Program-made: the position numbers and the translations under genes
The notes under the pieces: generated by a model
The model's input: the letters and a program-made list of their open reading frames with translations, nothing else
The model's database searches: none
Told to the model about the DNA's origin: nothing
DNA from: Henckelia pumila
Lineage: Eukaryota; Streptophyta; Magnoliopsida; Lamiales; Gesneriaceae
Length of the DNA stretch: 64,000 nucleotides
Direction: 5' to 3'
Assembly: GCF_033568475.1 (NCBI RefSeq)
Contig: NC_133123.1
Span: 133,768,930 to 133,832,929, forward strand
Shown here: positions 1-13,372 of the stretch, piece by piece
How the letters are laid out: every line of letters starts with the position of its first letter
Numbering within the stretch: the stretch's first letter is position 1

Positions 1-1300
1 TTTATGATAAGTAATATTTTTGACATAAAAAATAATATTTTTTATGGATAACCCTAATAGACATGTCCTACAAAATTAATACGTGAATCCATCTCACATG
101 AGTTTTTGTCTTCGATCTATATCTACAATAAAAAAATATATGTTTTTGACATAAAATAGCATTTTTTTTCACTGGTCATGTCGAATCGACGTCTTTAAAA
201 CGGTTTCGTTATTATAGTAATTTTATTGATATATATCTATACTAAGGAAAAAATTCGAACTTGCAGAGAGGGTAATATCCATATGCATTTCAATGGTCAT
301 GATTGGACATTTGAGCCACATACAATTTGCAGAGGGGTAGGGTCGACAAATCCCTATATTAGAATTTCGTTTGGATAAATATTTATAAAAATTTCATATA
401 ATTGTTTTTTATTAAATTTTATACAATCTTTTAAAATTTTATTTTAAAAATAAATACACGTTTGAATGACTATTCATTAAAAACCTTTTACAATTTTAAA
501 TAGTGTGTTTTGTTTTTTCATAATTGCTATTAATTGCAAAAACATTAAAATGCACATCTCAATCATCCTTTAAAAAATATACTAGAAAAATAATTTTAAA
601 AAAATTAAAAAAACATTTTACAAAAAATTCGTCCGAACACACATAAATATACTTGAAAAATACATTTTTTTAAAAAAAATTAAAAACATTTTACAAAAAA
701 TTGTTCGAATACACATCTTAAATTTATGTCACTTATAAAACACTAAAAATATTTTAAAATTAATCGTACAAATGAATCCTCAAGCTGTCTCGATGCACTC
801 CTTGTTAGATATACCTATCGCATGCATTTACAATTAAATAAAAAACATAAATTTAAATGTTCAACAGAAATAAGAAAAATAAAAATACTGTCAATTCAAT
901 ACAATAAATCATGTCCATTATTTTGCATACACATTGCTAAATTTTATATATGTTGTTCGCAGCCATCGCATTTAACATGAATGTATAGTACTCTCAAGTA
1001 CATAGCGGCATTTTAAAATTGCACACGTATTAAAAGTAGGTTTTTAGCGGTTTTATAGATATTTATCTTTGATACGAATCAAATACGTCAATATATATAT
1101 AATATAGAATAAAATTTTTTGCTTAAAAAATTAACATTTTTAATCAGTTACCTAAATAAAAATTTGTATCACAAAATTTGTATCATAAGACCTTTTTTTT
1201 TTTATAAAATTACTAGTTGATATGATAGTTATCCGACTCTTGCACTGCCCTGAAGGCAACGAATGGAAAAGATGTATCCAAAGTTCGGAAAATTCTAACC

Positions 1301-1445
1301 TACCCCATGAGTATTATTCTCATAGAACATGTGAATGTATTTTATTTGTTCAAATCATGTGGATCCCATATAATTCAGTGGAACTCACGTGATTTGAACC
1401 AACCAGTGATTGCCAACTATTCCATGGATAATACCCATGAGATAT
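1301..1445. repeat. Imperfect foldback (MITE-like hairpin)
   Basis: The left arm (about 1303-1367) and the reverse complement of the right arm (about 1380-1444) read alike: both contain GTTCAAATCA(T/C)GTG in the inner part and CATG(A/G)GTATTATcC in the outer part. The arms are about 65 bp with a short centre. This is the shape of a small foldback MITE. No target-site duplication could be fixed, so the class is open. Confidence 0.6.
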
Positions 1446-3987
1446 GATCGAAACGCCCAAAGTCCAAATGCCGAAACTACGTAACAAATTTGTGATTTTT
1501 TAAAACCAAATTGCCTCGAATTCATGAACTCAAAACGAATAAATGAACACACAAACATACAATAAATATATTTGAATGATCTGTACCACTTGGTACTTGA
1601 TTTCCCGATTCATCAAACTAAGCGATGTATGATTATTTTATACATACTAAGAAATATATAATACACACACATACATATGGTAGAGTATCTTAGCAGTATA
1701 TCCTCTCATGAAAACAGCTTGATGGAGATGAAATCGATGCCAAATTCACAACATGGCAAATCGCAATCAAATAATGTATAATATATGAATTGATTGGTTG
1801 TTAGTATCGCCAATCCCACGCATTTAGTCGACGATGACAACTAAGATCATGTGAATAATGTCCCAACGCTTGATCCAATTAATGAACACAAGAAAAATCT
1901 ATGTTTTCGTTCTTTTGTGTGCTCGCGATACAATATTTTCGACGACATGAAAAAAAACCATATGCGTCGTATTCAGAACCATTATATTATAAATTTTTTT
2001 GAGTAATTATCATTAATTATGGCGAAACTAAAAGTTTAGAGTAATGCTACAGGTACAATGTACGTCAATTTTTATAACAAAAAAATAATTCAATACAAAA
2101 ATTTTATTTATTATGATACATTAAATAAAAAATCTCATATATAATAGTAGATCTCATGAATATTTGTTGAATTTTTAGCATTAATTCAAAAGAATTTAAT
2201 ATTTTTCTAATTGGCAAAGCCAGCTGTATGGACGCATTATACCGAGCATTTATTATCATCTCAATTGGGGAATATTCTATCGATAATGGTAATTAGACGA
2301 TTAAGTGTTTTTATTCGACTGATTAAACTCTTTAATTATGAAATGAATGTAGCAGTTAATTGTTGCATAATTCATTCTCTCTCCCTTAAAAAATACAAGT
2401 GGACCCGTTAGGTGACATATACCGTATGCAAAAATGGAAATTCGAGAAATCTCCATTTCTTTACCCTGAACTTGTCCCAAGTATTCTTTTAGCAAGTGGA
2501 TTAAATTAGTGAGACACGGTCGGTATCTAATTCAAATAAAGGATTCTTTAAAATATAACACCAACATTATAATATCACAAGTATTACAAAAATAACACAC
2601 TTTTGGATGTAATTAATTCCATCATGGAGGGGTCCAATCCTTCGTGACGTGACTTCTGGCTAGCTAGTGTGGGCGATGATCGAGTTTTCAACTCCATTTT
2701 TAATTGTTTGGATGCATATGAATGTTTATTTTGAAATCGATTCGATGCATTCAGAAATCAGATATGATCGAAGCACGAATGCTTGAATTGTCTAGTTTTA
2801 TGAATTAAACTTCGCATTCACGATGAACATAGTATTGATATCTATGTAATCATAGTTGCATTACTTAAAATCTTTTAAATAATATAACAATTCAAAACGA
2901 CATGTATTTGATGCTTATTATTTTGTCAAGACTGTAATTAATGGTAACATGTTCGATTCACGTAGTAGCTAAAACGTCATGTATATTTCGTCGGCCCTGT
3001 TGATCATTTTTAGCTAATAATTTCTTGGTAAGAATATAATTGTAACACATCTCAAACTCAGTATTTCGAGAACTTGCATACGATATGAAATTATTTAGTC
3101 CCATCATGGATCCATAGCTATCATACTTGGTCAATGTCTATCCGGGCTTTGCTTACACACCATTCAAAGTGCGAACACGTATTGTTGGGGGGTTCAATAT
3201 TTATTCTTGTTTACTGTATCTCTTCTAACACATTATTGGCCCATTCTAATATTCTATCAATATTGTGATAGCTACGTTAGTAGTATATTTTATCCATATA
3301 ATATAGTCAACGTGATTACAATTGTCTCGTCTACTTCAGAATTCGTTCGGATCGATGAGAAAAACACCGTGTTAGTTATACGGGTATTCGAAAATCCATC
3401 GGTCTATGATTTAAGGAGTTTTTGCAATCACTGCAAAGTGATTTAAAGCTTAAAAAAATAATTTTCATGTGTTTCTTGCACATATTGGACATTTTAATTT
3501 TGTTTAATTTAATTGAAACACAGAATTTGATGGATGTTGAAGGGTTCTACGAAAGTAATCACGATAAAAAGTTAGTATTAAAACTACTTATTTATCATAG
3601 ACTGCTTTTGATTTTCAATTTTCAATTTTATTTCAAACAAATTTTCTCAACTTATGCGTGATCTATGACTTTAATTATTATTTCTTAAAACTAGAAGCTA
3701 TTGAAAAGAACTCCTTTAAATTTCGTGCTAGTCTTGAGTTTAATGATTGAGGACCACTCGTGGAAGTTTATTCTGCCTTTTGATAGTTATATAAGATGTG
3801 AGCTTGACCTTGGGGTTCATTTTTGCACATTGTAAATTGCCTAGGGCCCTAGAAAAAGCATTTTATTTTGTTTTGTTTTTTGTTTTTGTTTTTTCTCTCT
3901 CTTAGCCAAGAAGCCCAAATTATCAAAGAAGTGGGCTACACTATAAGAGCATCATGGTCACTCGGAGTCGGAGTCGGAGTCGGGACG

Positions 3988-4276
3988 TTGCTACTGAAAC
4001 TGTTTACAATAAGCAAGGGTAATTAAATTTCTTATACATAATTAATAATTTTTTAAAAAATAAATAATTAATAAATTATAAAATATAATTCGGACATCGA
4101 GGACCGCAAACGTAACTTCAATAGGGTGTCCTATCTATGTCTGAAATCGACATCTACGGTAAACTCAAAATAAAGAAAGCGGTCACGCACAATTTCTCTC
4201 TCTCTCTCTCTTTTTTTTTTTTTTAATTTAAGAAATCATATGCTACAATTTGCTACTGAAACTGTTTACAATAAGC
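3988..4276. repeat. 27-bp direct repeat pair flanking about 235 bp
   Basis: The 27 bases at 3988-4014 (beginning TTGCTACTGAAACTG) recur without change at 4250-4276. The DNA between is AT-rich and includes a CT tract. The pair could come from a local duplication or template switch; it is too long for a normal transposon target-site duplication. Confidence 0.7.
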
Positions 4277-4441
4277 TAAGACGCATTGTTGGATATGTTA
4301 CTTATACACACGGTTATACGTTACACTGAATAAAAAATATATTTTAACAAGGATAACTTAAAATTTTCAAAAGTGTCGTACAATCTATTTGTGACTGTCG
4401 TTATAAACATCACATTTTCCATGAATGAGGTTTCAATCATG

Positions 4442-5228
4442 TTAATACAAACTAGCAATCTGAGGACTACAAAACACCACCACTTCCTCAATTGTTGCCT
4501 TAGACTCATCACCAAACAACGAGTTCTTCCCATCAGGCCTCTTAGCATAAGACAGCCCCAACCTAGACTTAGCCTGCCTCAAGTCCCCGACCCCCGAATT
4601 CGTGTCCGGCCCGGCAAACCCGCCCATCACAGGTGCTAGAGGCGGCCCGATGAGCAACCCATCCGCACCGAACTGCGGGCCGCCTCGAGCATAATCGAAC
4701 AGGGCTGCACCACTACCACCAACTTTAGGCAAAACAAACAGCTGGTCGTCGAACCAGTAAAAGAGAAAGGCGTCGAATGTGTCGTAGTAGTCATCCGTGC
4801 TTCTGTAGCCTTCGGGGTTGAATCCTCCAAATTTGAAGGATCTGTCCGTGTAGGCAATGATGACACAAGGTCCTTTGAAGTCACATTTGTTGTGAAATTC
4901 AGTGGCACTGAATCCATCGATCGTGGCCTTGTAGCAACATTTTAGTTCCTTGCCTAGTTTAGATACATATATAGGACAGAATTAGTCATATATCCGAACA
5001 CATAATTATTTAAAGATTTGGGGAAGAATGTTTACCTTTCAAGAATGTTTTGGAGACAAGTGAAGTTGGGAAAGGAAGTTCGATTTCATCGTAGTATTTT
5101 GGGTCAGCTTTTTGGCTTCTGTTTTTGCCAAAATCCCATTTGAACAAGCTCTGTGGGGGGCATGAATCTCTCTTCCAACCATATGAAAATGCAAAATAAT
5201 TTGACACACAAAGACCTTTCATGACCAT
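4442..5228 (-). CDS. TLDc-domain protein (At1g32520-like), two exons
   Basis: Two exons, 5228-5036 and 4953-4442, join through a GT-AG intron (5035-4954) to give about 234 residues. The spliced product has the start of a TLDc fold right after the junction: [16 protein letters not shown], then a buried [10 protein letters not shown] strand, [11 protein letters not shown] and FDAFLFYW, and it ends with the usual late block [14 protein letters not shown] and the C-terminal [13 protein letters not shown]. TLDc proteins are linked to oxidative-stress protection and to V-ATPase interaction in animals; the small plant forms are poorly studied. The ATG at 5228 was chosen because a TAG lies in frame directly upstream; a second ATG lies two codons in. 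Length and layout resemble Arabidopsis At1g32520, recalled from memory. The intron is only 82 bp. Product class is fairly sure, cell role unknown. Confidence 0.82.
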
Positions 5229-7526
5229 CTATCTCCACACACTTTGCTCAAGAATCCGCACGTAGAATAGTAAATACTAATTAATTCGCATGCCTTCCAA
5301 TTTTTCTTCCAATTATGCATGAATCATGATTCGTGGAGCATGAATTGTAGATTTTCTGTAATAAATTTTCCCCATGTTTGGGTCTCTTACTTATTTGTGG
5401 ATCATATTTGTCTATAGCTTTTTGTCATTTTTTCAGTGGAGAGCATTCAATCTTCAAGAATTACATGTGATGGTACCACAACTATTATATATAATAGTTA
5501 TCTAAATTAATTAAGGCGAGAGTCTATAAATTGAAAAAATTAATTATTTCTCACTTTGAAAAAAGAGTTATTTTTTTATATTTGGATATGATGGAGAAGT
5601 AAAAAAAAAAAAAACTATAATTAGATTGAATAATTTTTCCATTAGAGCATACTTTAAGTCCCCTCAAATGATATGATCACTAAATTAAGAAAATATTAAA
5701 TAAGAAGTTGAGATGTTATTTGCTGACATTGTGCATTCAAACATGAATATTTATATTTAAAAAAGGGTTGAACGCGAGAGGGTCTTTATCCCACATGAAT
5801 CAGAGGCTCATTGGCTCATGCGGGTTAAATTAAAGGATGTGCATAAGTGGCAGGGACCTGAGGGAGGAAGCAACATGACCAACCCCAGAGCATATCCCAT
5901 AATATTTCAGGAAATATGCTTCACACGAAGATCGAACCCGAAACACTGGGGAATTTAATATGAAATTTCTCCTTTTAAATATTTAAATGCACGTGAAGTA
6001 TGTATAAACAATACTTTCTATTTTAAATTGAATTTATTTTATTAATCTATCATATTCATTTATTTATTTGTACTTCTTTTTAAAAAATATATATATATGT
6101 TTATTTTCGACATTAAATGATATATTTCGATAAAGTTATTATTGTGTTTGGATTGATAAATTTGATTTAGATTAATTTAGAATCAATTATAATTATTTTT
6201 AAAATTAAATAATTTGATATGTAATGAATATATAATCCACTTCAATTGTGTTCCTTAAAACGAAACCTAAAAAAAAAAAAAGTTGAGATCTTTAAAATCC
6301 ATTATCTCGAATTCATCTATTACAAATTTGTTCAATATATAAAATGAAATACTCACGGATCCAAAATATAATCTAAACATTTGAGCTAAAGTAGATATTA
6401 TATTAGATTAAATTGGGACAGAGAATTAAGATTGGGATTTGTTATAATAATATTTGAAAATGGTAGGGTTTTACGCTGACACTGTGACACAGTGACACTC
6501 GAATTTGAAAGCCCCCAGCAAGCAAACCCCTGCTCAGGTAAAATTTCCCACCATTTCGAACCCTAAGATTTTGTTTCTTCGAGTGACCTTTGAACTGTGG
6601 ATTTTGTACTAAGGGTAAATCCGTTTGAAGTCGTTCTTGATTTTGCTTCGAGTTTTCTGCTGTTGGTAGCTAGAATGAGGCGAAATTAACAATACCGAGG
6701 AAAATTTGTTAACTTTGTTGTTCTTATTTTGGTTGCTATTGAGGAGATTCTGATTCTGTGTGGCTTTTGAATTTTCTGTACAGTTTTCTCCCTTTTTAAT
6801 TTTTGTACGTTATATACCTTATGAATGGGATAGCGGGATCTTAAAGTTATTCAAATTTTGAAATGTTTTACGGTTTTGAAGTAATTTTTTTAAGGCAGGA
6901 TTTTCCAAAATATTTGAGATTTGGCCTCAAATCTAATGAATGGACCCTTAATTGACCTTATCCCCTACTTCCCAAATCTTGGATGACAGCAAGTCAGCAA
7001 CACTTTGCTGGCATCCTCCTGTTTCTTGATATTCTAATTCAGTATAATCGATTTTGGCAATGTGAGTGTGTTCCTTAATGTATTTTGGATGGTGAAACTT
7101 TTTAGCTTCTAATTTCTTTATGGTCCTTTTGTTTGATCTTTATTGTAGAAAATTGTTACCTGTGAGATAATAATGTCTCTTTTTATTGAACTTGTTTTTC
7201 TAACATATGTAAGTGGTCCCGGTGGCATAAATTCTGTTTAAGACATGCTCTTGCAACAATTGTACTCTAAGAGGCAGTTAATTTGAAGTTTACCCTGTGA
7301 ACTAACTCAATTATTTAGCTATAATTTGTTTGTTAGAATGGCTGTTCATGATCAAGGATATCTATATGGTTTCTGTTTGAGATTCTGTGCAACAACACAT
7401 ATGCCATGTTTATGTATGCATAGATAGACATACTCGGTAGATGAACTCTTGTTGAAGCTCTCATTTTTCTTCATGTTGTAGATTCAGGTCTTTGGCGTTG
7501 CTAATCGCCTGAACCTTATATAGGCC
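5229..7526. other. Intergenic region and 5' untranslated region of the next gene
   Basis: AT-rich. 5480-5550 is one copy of a dispersed repeat also seen at 53.8 kb. 5765-5965 is less AT-rich and has GATCGAACCC near 5929, the reverse of a tRNA-like B box, so it might be a SINE relic, but no A box was found. From about 6480 the sequence looks like the 5' untranslated exon of the plus-strand gene: CTCAG|GTAAAA gives a donor after 6537 and TGTAG an acceptor before 7482, about 45 bp before the ATG. Confidence 0.45.
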
Positions 7527-9927
7527 ATGCATGCAATCAAGGGTGGCTGGGTTGGGCAGGCATTTGCCCTTGCTACGAACAATGACCCAGGGAGAAAAAA
7601 GTTTCGGATTAGGCGCTCCAAGGACGAGCGGAAGGATATGGTTGAATCTTACATAAAGAAGTAATCTCTCTGTGCTTATTGTTTCTTTGAATACTTGTTC
7701 CTACAACTGCTTATTTGCATTCATACACGTAGAAAGAGGGTAAACATCATTTACTAGCCAATTCTTTCTATATTTTCTCTCTCCCATCCCACTTCATATT
7801 ACACAAGGAAGAAGAAGTTTTCTTAAGAGTCATATATAAACTTGAAGTTTGCTTCAGTCAAGGCTTCCTCAACAATTGGATGGAATATGTTCAATGTGAA
7901 TGTGGCTTAGAGTTTTATGATGCTAATTCCCTTCGCTCAGACACGTTATAATATATTTCATTGGTATTGACTAGTGAGAGTGGATTTCTTAGTGCATGTA
8001 AGAGCTGTACTTGCATGAGAGAGGATCGTGTATTCGATCTTCGTTCGCATTTTCTTGAAATAGATGCTTTCAGTTTGGCTAAGTGGATTGCCTCGAGCTG
8101 ATATTACAGCTGTTAGCACGGATCTGATGTTGTATTGATTGACAGTCCTACTTAAGAACTAAGAGCTCACGTAAATGCATAATCCTTGTACGATCTGAAG
8201 TTGAATTTTGTCTCCAACAGATGCTTTGTGTTGTATAAATGTTTCTTCTTCGTGGTTCAAAATTTTTATTTTCATTTTATCTACTGACAAGCGACAGCTA
8301 TCTATTTTCTCAATTTAATATCAGGTGGGGATTTTCCATGTGTATGCTTTTCCTTGTTTGGTGGTGGAAAAATGGACGTCTATGATTGCCATTTATTTTT
8401 CATTGCTAAGTAATGCTTCTCGTGTAATTATATTAGATTTTTTTAGGTTTGTCACGTTTAGTTATAAGTTTGTATTGTAACTACTTGCAGGTATCAAAAA
8501 TTAAATAACGGGAATTTTCCGTCACTCAATCTTGCACACAAAGAAGTTGGTGGCTCTTTCTATACTGTACGAGAAATTGTTCGGGAGATTATTCAAGAAA
8601 ATAGAGTATTAGCTCCACCTAAAGTGCTTGTGGATGAACATGACCATTCTGGTTTTATTGAACAGCACCCACTAGGATCTTTATCTATTGAACCTAAAAG
8701 TGATTCATCAATATTAGCAAATGCTGTCAATGGGAGTGACGTGCATGAAAAAAATCAAGAATTTGATCCTGTTGTTGTTGATGCTGTTCCGGTTCATCAT
8801 CAAGCCTATAGTGAAGAGACCACTCTCCCATCCGGCCATAAATATGGTTCCCTGGGAAGTCAGAAGCATAGTAGTGAGCAATATGTTAATAGTGATAATG
8901 AGAGAGTCAATGGAGAAAAAGTCAAAGAGTTCAGTCAGCGAGCATGTACTGAGTCGGTAGTTATGTTGATTCCGGATGGACAGAACGAGAGAGATGAAGC
9001 AGAAACATCTCAAGCCATAACATCTCATATCAAGCCTAATGCTGTGGTGGAGAAGTTTCCAATAAGGCCTATTTTTCCGATAATTCATGATATGGATGGA
9101 GACTCTGGTTATGTTTTGGAGACAACTGAAACATTGGAAGTTAAAGCAACAGAGCAAGAGAAAATGTCATCCGTGGAAAGTTTGAGTTCTCTGGTTATTG
9201 AGAAGGATATGAAAAAGAATCAAGATTTGGAATTGATGAATCGTGAACATGGGAAGGAGAAAGTGGAGCTAAATCTCGAAATCCCTTCTTTGGAAGGTTC
9301 AAATTCATCTACAGTTGGAACCAATGCGGTTGATGTCAAGAATGTCGAATACAACGCCTCCATGCCTGATGGGACTAAGGTTAGACTCTATCTAAATGGG
9401 AGTCTAATATCTACTTTCTTATTCAATCTTTGGGGGTAGTCATGCTCTTAAGTCATATTGCCTTGAAGTTTTAGTAATCAAATTTCCTGAATCTTGATTA
9501 CTGCATCCACTATCATCTCCTTTTTTTTTTACTTGATAAATTTTCTTGTCATATTACATGAGCATCCGTGTGTTTGTTACTCTTTTAATTCTGCAGGCTG
9601 TTGATTCCACTGAAAGCTTCATTACCAAAGACTGGACTTCAATCAAAAGAAAGTCAAGTGATTGCGAAAATACCAGGTTACAGACAGCAAGTGACCCGAT
9701 CCTGGATAGAATCAATAGGTATGTCTCAGCAATTTGCATGCATTCACTTCTCATTCGTGTGAAATATTCGACTTCTAGGCTTTTAACCTTAACTAACGAA
9801 GTTTGAATTCATGGGCAGTGAGACTGAGGAAGAGGCATCTGAGAAACCCATTCAACGCGAAAATAACGAGGTCCTGGCATTTATAAAGACCTTTATATCT
9901 GCATTTGTAAGGTTTTGGACGGAATAA
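7527..9927 (+). CDS. At3g52170-like protein, annotated as DNA-binding, four coding exons
   Basis: Exons 7527-7660, 8491-9379, 9597-9718 and 9819-9927, all with GT-AG borders and matching phases, give 417 residues. The N terminus (MHAIKGGWVGQAFALA, then the basic RRSKDERKDMVESYIKKY, then GNFPSLNLAHKEVGGSFY and TVREIVREIIQENRVL) is the conserved part of a plant-only family that I recall from Arabidopsis At3g52170. The middle (about residues 90-345) is acidic, low in conservation and probably disordered. The short C-terminal block VLAFIKTFISAFVRFWTE looks amphipathic and matches the family end. The first 20 residues lack acids and could act as an organelle-targeting peptide; this is inference. 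The 830-bp first coding intron splits the conserved domain after YIKK. Family assignment is good; biochemical function is not known to me. Confidence 0.8.
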
Positions 9928-10118
9928 GATTTGTTGTGTTTCAGCTGTTAGAATAGGTTTCAAGGTTTCTTCTGTGTAATGCTTTTGTTTGCCCCTCTGT
10001 GACCCAGAAAATCGAATAAGCTCCATTTTTTTTAACCATAATTTCCCCCCTATGTTTTATTCCTAGTCATATTTATTACATGTTTTGACATGGAATTGTT
10101 GAATATGCCTTCGAATCA

Positions 10119-10300
10119 TGGGAAGCTGAAATAAAAAAGGGAACTACCAGGAAGACAGCATTACGGCATTGCGAAAACTCGGGTCCATGATACGAGGGTG
10201 TGAATCCGGTGAAGTCTTGCCCGGTTAGCATAAAACTGGCCCCCAAGCCGGGTGGCTCACGCCGGTGTGATTGCCCCGGCGACATCGATAAAAAAAAAGG
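10119..10300. other. GC-richer insert of unknown nature
   Basis: About 180 bp with clearly higher GC than the surroundings, containing GCCCGGTTAGCATAAAAC, CCCCAAGCCGGGTGGC and CCCCGGCGACATCGAT followed by a run of nine A. It sits just after the end of the At3g52170-like gene. The A-run could be a retroposon tail on the plus strand. I see no coding similarity and no complete pol III promoter boxes. Confidence 0.35.
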
Positions 10301-10941
10301 TATTATCGAATTGGTTCTCATATCCCCAACCCATGAATTAGACTTGAAGAGAGTTGACTCTTAAATTGCATTGATACTCAAATGTGCAAGTTTTCCCCCC
10401 CTCGATATCTTAGCAAGAGTACAGAACAATCTTCCAAAACGACTTAAAATTAATAAAATCTGCCATAACATTTAATCGAATTTTCTATCTGAGATCATAA
10501 ATTTTATTTTTCCTTTTGACACAACTACTTTGGTATATTTTTAAACAAGTGAGATGCCCGATAATGGTCTGATTAATACTTGTATACATGATGATGGATT
10601 TATATATATATAATATGATCAAGCAAACCTTGATAAGGAATAAAGGTGGTGGTTAAGAAAGTGAGATCATGTGCTACTTATTAGTTGTCTTTCATATGCT
10701 CATTTCTATCACCCAAACAACACATTAATCATTGCACGTGATTCCATGCTATCGAATTCTTGAAATTTTGCATCAATTTCACCATTACGGTTAGTTTAAT
10801 TAATATATACTAATGACTTTTTGCATGCCATACATATTAAAAAAATTTGGTGTTAAATATTTTTTTTTTTGTTTGAATGTTGAGATATCATATACGTTTT
10901 GTTATATTATATTGTTTTATGTTATGAGTGATATGATTAAT

Positions 10942-10943
<2 letters not shown>

Positions 10944-11011
<68 letters not shown>
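10944..11011. repeat. (TA)n microsatellite
   Basis: Uninterrupted TA dinucleotides for about 68 bp. Confidence 0.95.
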
Positions 11012-11012
<1 letters not shown>

Positions 11013-12530
11013 TCTATATATATTAACTCAACTTTGTAAAGGTACTTCTAAATTCATTTCAAAGTACATCTCATTCAGTGTTAATTTTTTTTACATATTA
11101 GGTTTCTAAGTAATGTTATAGTATTTTTTCTACTGCGTGTGTTGAATGAGTTTAAGGCTAATATTACATCTACAATTCCTATTTTTATTCTTACATACTT
11201 TTCAGAGTCGTGAATTATGAGTTGTATCGAGTCAAATGAGTAAGCTACACATATTCATTAAAAAAAAAATAAGCTGATGATATAACTTTATCCAAAAGCT
11301 ATCGGTATGTATATTAATATTATTTTTGTTATACACACACACACATATTCATTGATATTCAGGATTTTTGAATGAATTAAAGTGATTAAATTAGGTGAAA
11401 CAAAAATATTTAGTTAGATATATATAGACTTGTTTTTTTCCCCCAAAAAAACAAAAAAATTGTATAGAAAATTGGGCATATATATATATATATATGGCGT
11501 GGTTGAGTATGGCCCGAATTTGATGTAAAATAATGAAAATGGATTAAGAGACAGTTCACGTGAAAAGATTCATTTGGAGAGGGATGGTGGTTGGACATTT
11601 GGTAAACCAAACAAAAAACTATACACTATTTTTATGCATTTAGTGGTGAGATTTGGTTGTTAGCCATGTTCCGATCCACACTCTACGTCATATATACTTC
11701 ATTTGGAGATTACCACGAAATTTCTATAAATCTAATTTTACTTAGATATCACAATTTTTAATTTATCTTGAAATTCGACATTCCAAAAATGTATCATATC
11801 ATCACGATAAGATATATATTTTTGAGCCCGTCTCGATCCGTCCCGCCTCTTTCTTTTCACGACATATTGGAGTTTATAATGTGTGTCGTGTGTTTGACAT
11901 TATGATCAATGTTTGCACTTGTGACCACAAAACGTGAGGATGAAAAATTATGGTCCCGTTACATTGTAGGAGAAGCGTGACTAAATGGTCCAAAATGATG
12001 TTCTACTTCTACGGCCTTTGCCTTCAACAGCCAATCGAGGAAAAAACGAATATTTCCTCATGGAAGAAACTATTATTAAGTACTAGTTTCCATCTATAAT
12101 TTATAAAGTTGTATCGAGTATTTGACTTATTCATCAATATATATGAAATGAGATAAATGAGACGTACGTGTCCAATCAGACCATAAAACATGTTAAATAT
12201 TTTATCATTTTTATATAATCTCATCTCATGTACCAAATCGTTCCCGATGGTATGAAAATATTTCAGCATCATAGTTATTGATTAGGCAGTTTGATTAATC
12301 ATAATTAAGTGAAATAAAATTAATTAATGTAGAAAAATAATAAATAGTACGTATTGACACACTGCATAAAGCGCGTGTGACGGTGGTGGTGGGTGACCAT
12401 ACTTAATTTAGCGCTTTTAGTTTTTGGAAAATCGTAAGTTCTAAACTTGCTCACTTAACAAATCCCCAAAAGTGAATAAATCGCATAACGGCCTGCAAAA
12501 GCTCTTGTCCCCTGTGGATCCCAGTAACAC

Positions 12531-12567
12531 CTTCCCCCCCCCCCAACCCAACACACACACACACACA

Positions 12568-12617
<50 letters not shown>

Positions 12618-12626
12618 ACACACACA
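12531..12626. repeat. Compound microsatellite C(n)-(AC)n-(AT)n-(AC)n
   Basis: A C-run near 12531-12544 is followed by (AC) at about 12551-12566, (AT) at about 12571-12609 and (AC) again to 12626. The AC/AT/AC symmetry allows strong strand folding. Confidence 0.92.
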
Positions 12627-13372
12627 TATATTTAATTTTTATTAATTTTTAATAATAAAAATAAATATTTTAAAAAAATGGAAGGTTTTGTCACAGGTAG
12701 AGCATTATTTTGGGGCTATAAATAAATGGGTAGTTATGAATGAATATATATCTTAGGTGTGTGGAATAAATGTGACAACTCATTCATGTATTCAATATTA
12801 ACTTAATTGCTTTTAAGAAACATAGAGAATAATCAGAATAATATTGATAACTATCTTTTTGGCTGAATCCAATGCATCTTAGCTACTTATATATATATAT
12901 ATAAATTCACATACAATAAGACTCGTAAATTAATTAATGTCTCATGAAATATGAAGTTCATTAATTAATATTTCCAGATGCTCGCAGCTGAAAAGACATA
13001 TAATGTATGGAATAAATAAATTTGGAGATGGATCATCATTTTAACAGCTGAAATGAACATGCATGATGATGATGACCATAATCGAAATAATTTTAGCTGG
13101 CTTTCAAAGTAACCTAGCTAGTTAATTATTATGTTGAGAAAAAGAAGAAGAAAATGGTAGGCAATAAAAAGCCAAATAATTTGTGAAATTAAGGTGGAAA
13201 AGCACAGAAATAGATGCAGTGATAGGAATGATCATGTTACAAAAGTTTGTCCATTTGTTGTAAAATTAAAGAAAGATAGAAAAGATCAAACTCACTCACT
13301 CCCTTTTTCTTCACTCTCTCTCGATTACCTTCCATTGCACGCCACTCTCCCCAAAATAATTTTTTTTTTTTT

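Larger units (their letters stand above)
1..4441. other. AT-rich intergenic region
   Basis: No gene was found on either strand; the open frames are short and AT-driven. The region holds a foldback element near 1.3-1.45 kb, a short GAGTCG microsatellite near 3960-3984 and a 27-bp direct repeat pair (3988 and 4250), listed separately. The last part is downstream of the minus-strand TLDc gene and probably contains its 3' untranslated region. Confidence 0.6.

Noticed and set aside
7990-8110. SINE-like words TATTCGATCTTCG and TTGGCTAAGTGGATTGCC inside an intron
   Set aside because: They resemble pol III B and A boxes but are in the wrong order and spacing for a SINE or tRNA gene.
8714-9157. 147-codon antisense frame in exon 2 of the At3g52170-like gene
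   Set aside because: It is a shadow of the real exon, with no family signal.
10813-11109. 98-codon frame through the (TA)n tract
   Set aside because: Alternating I/Y residues show it is a microsatellite translation.
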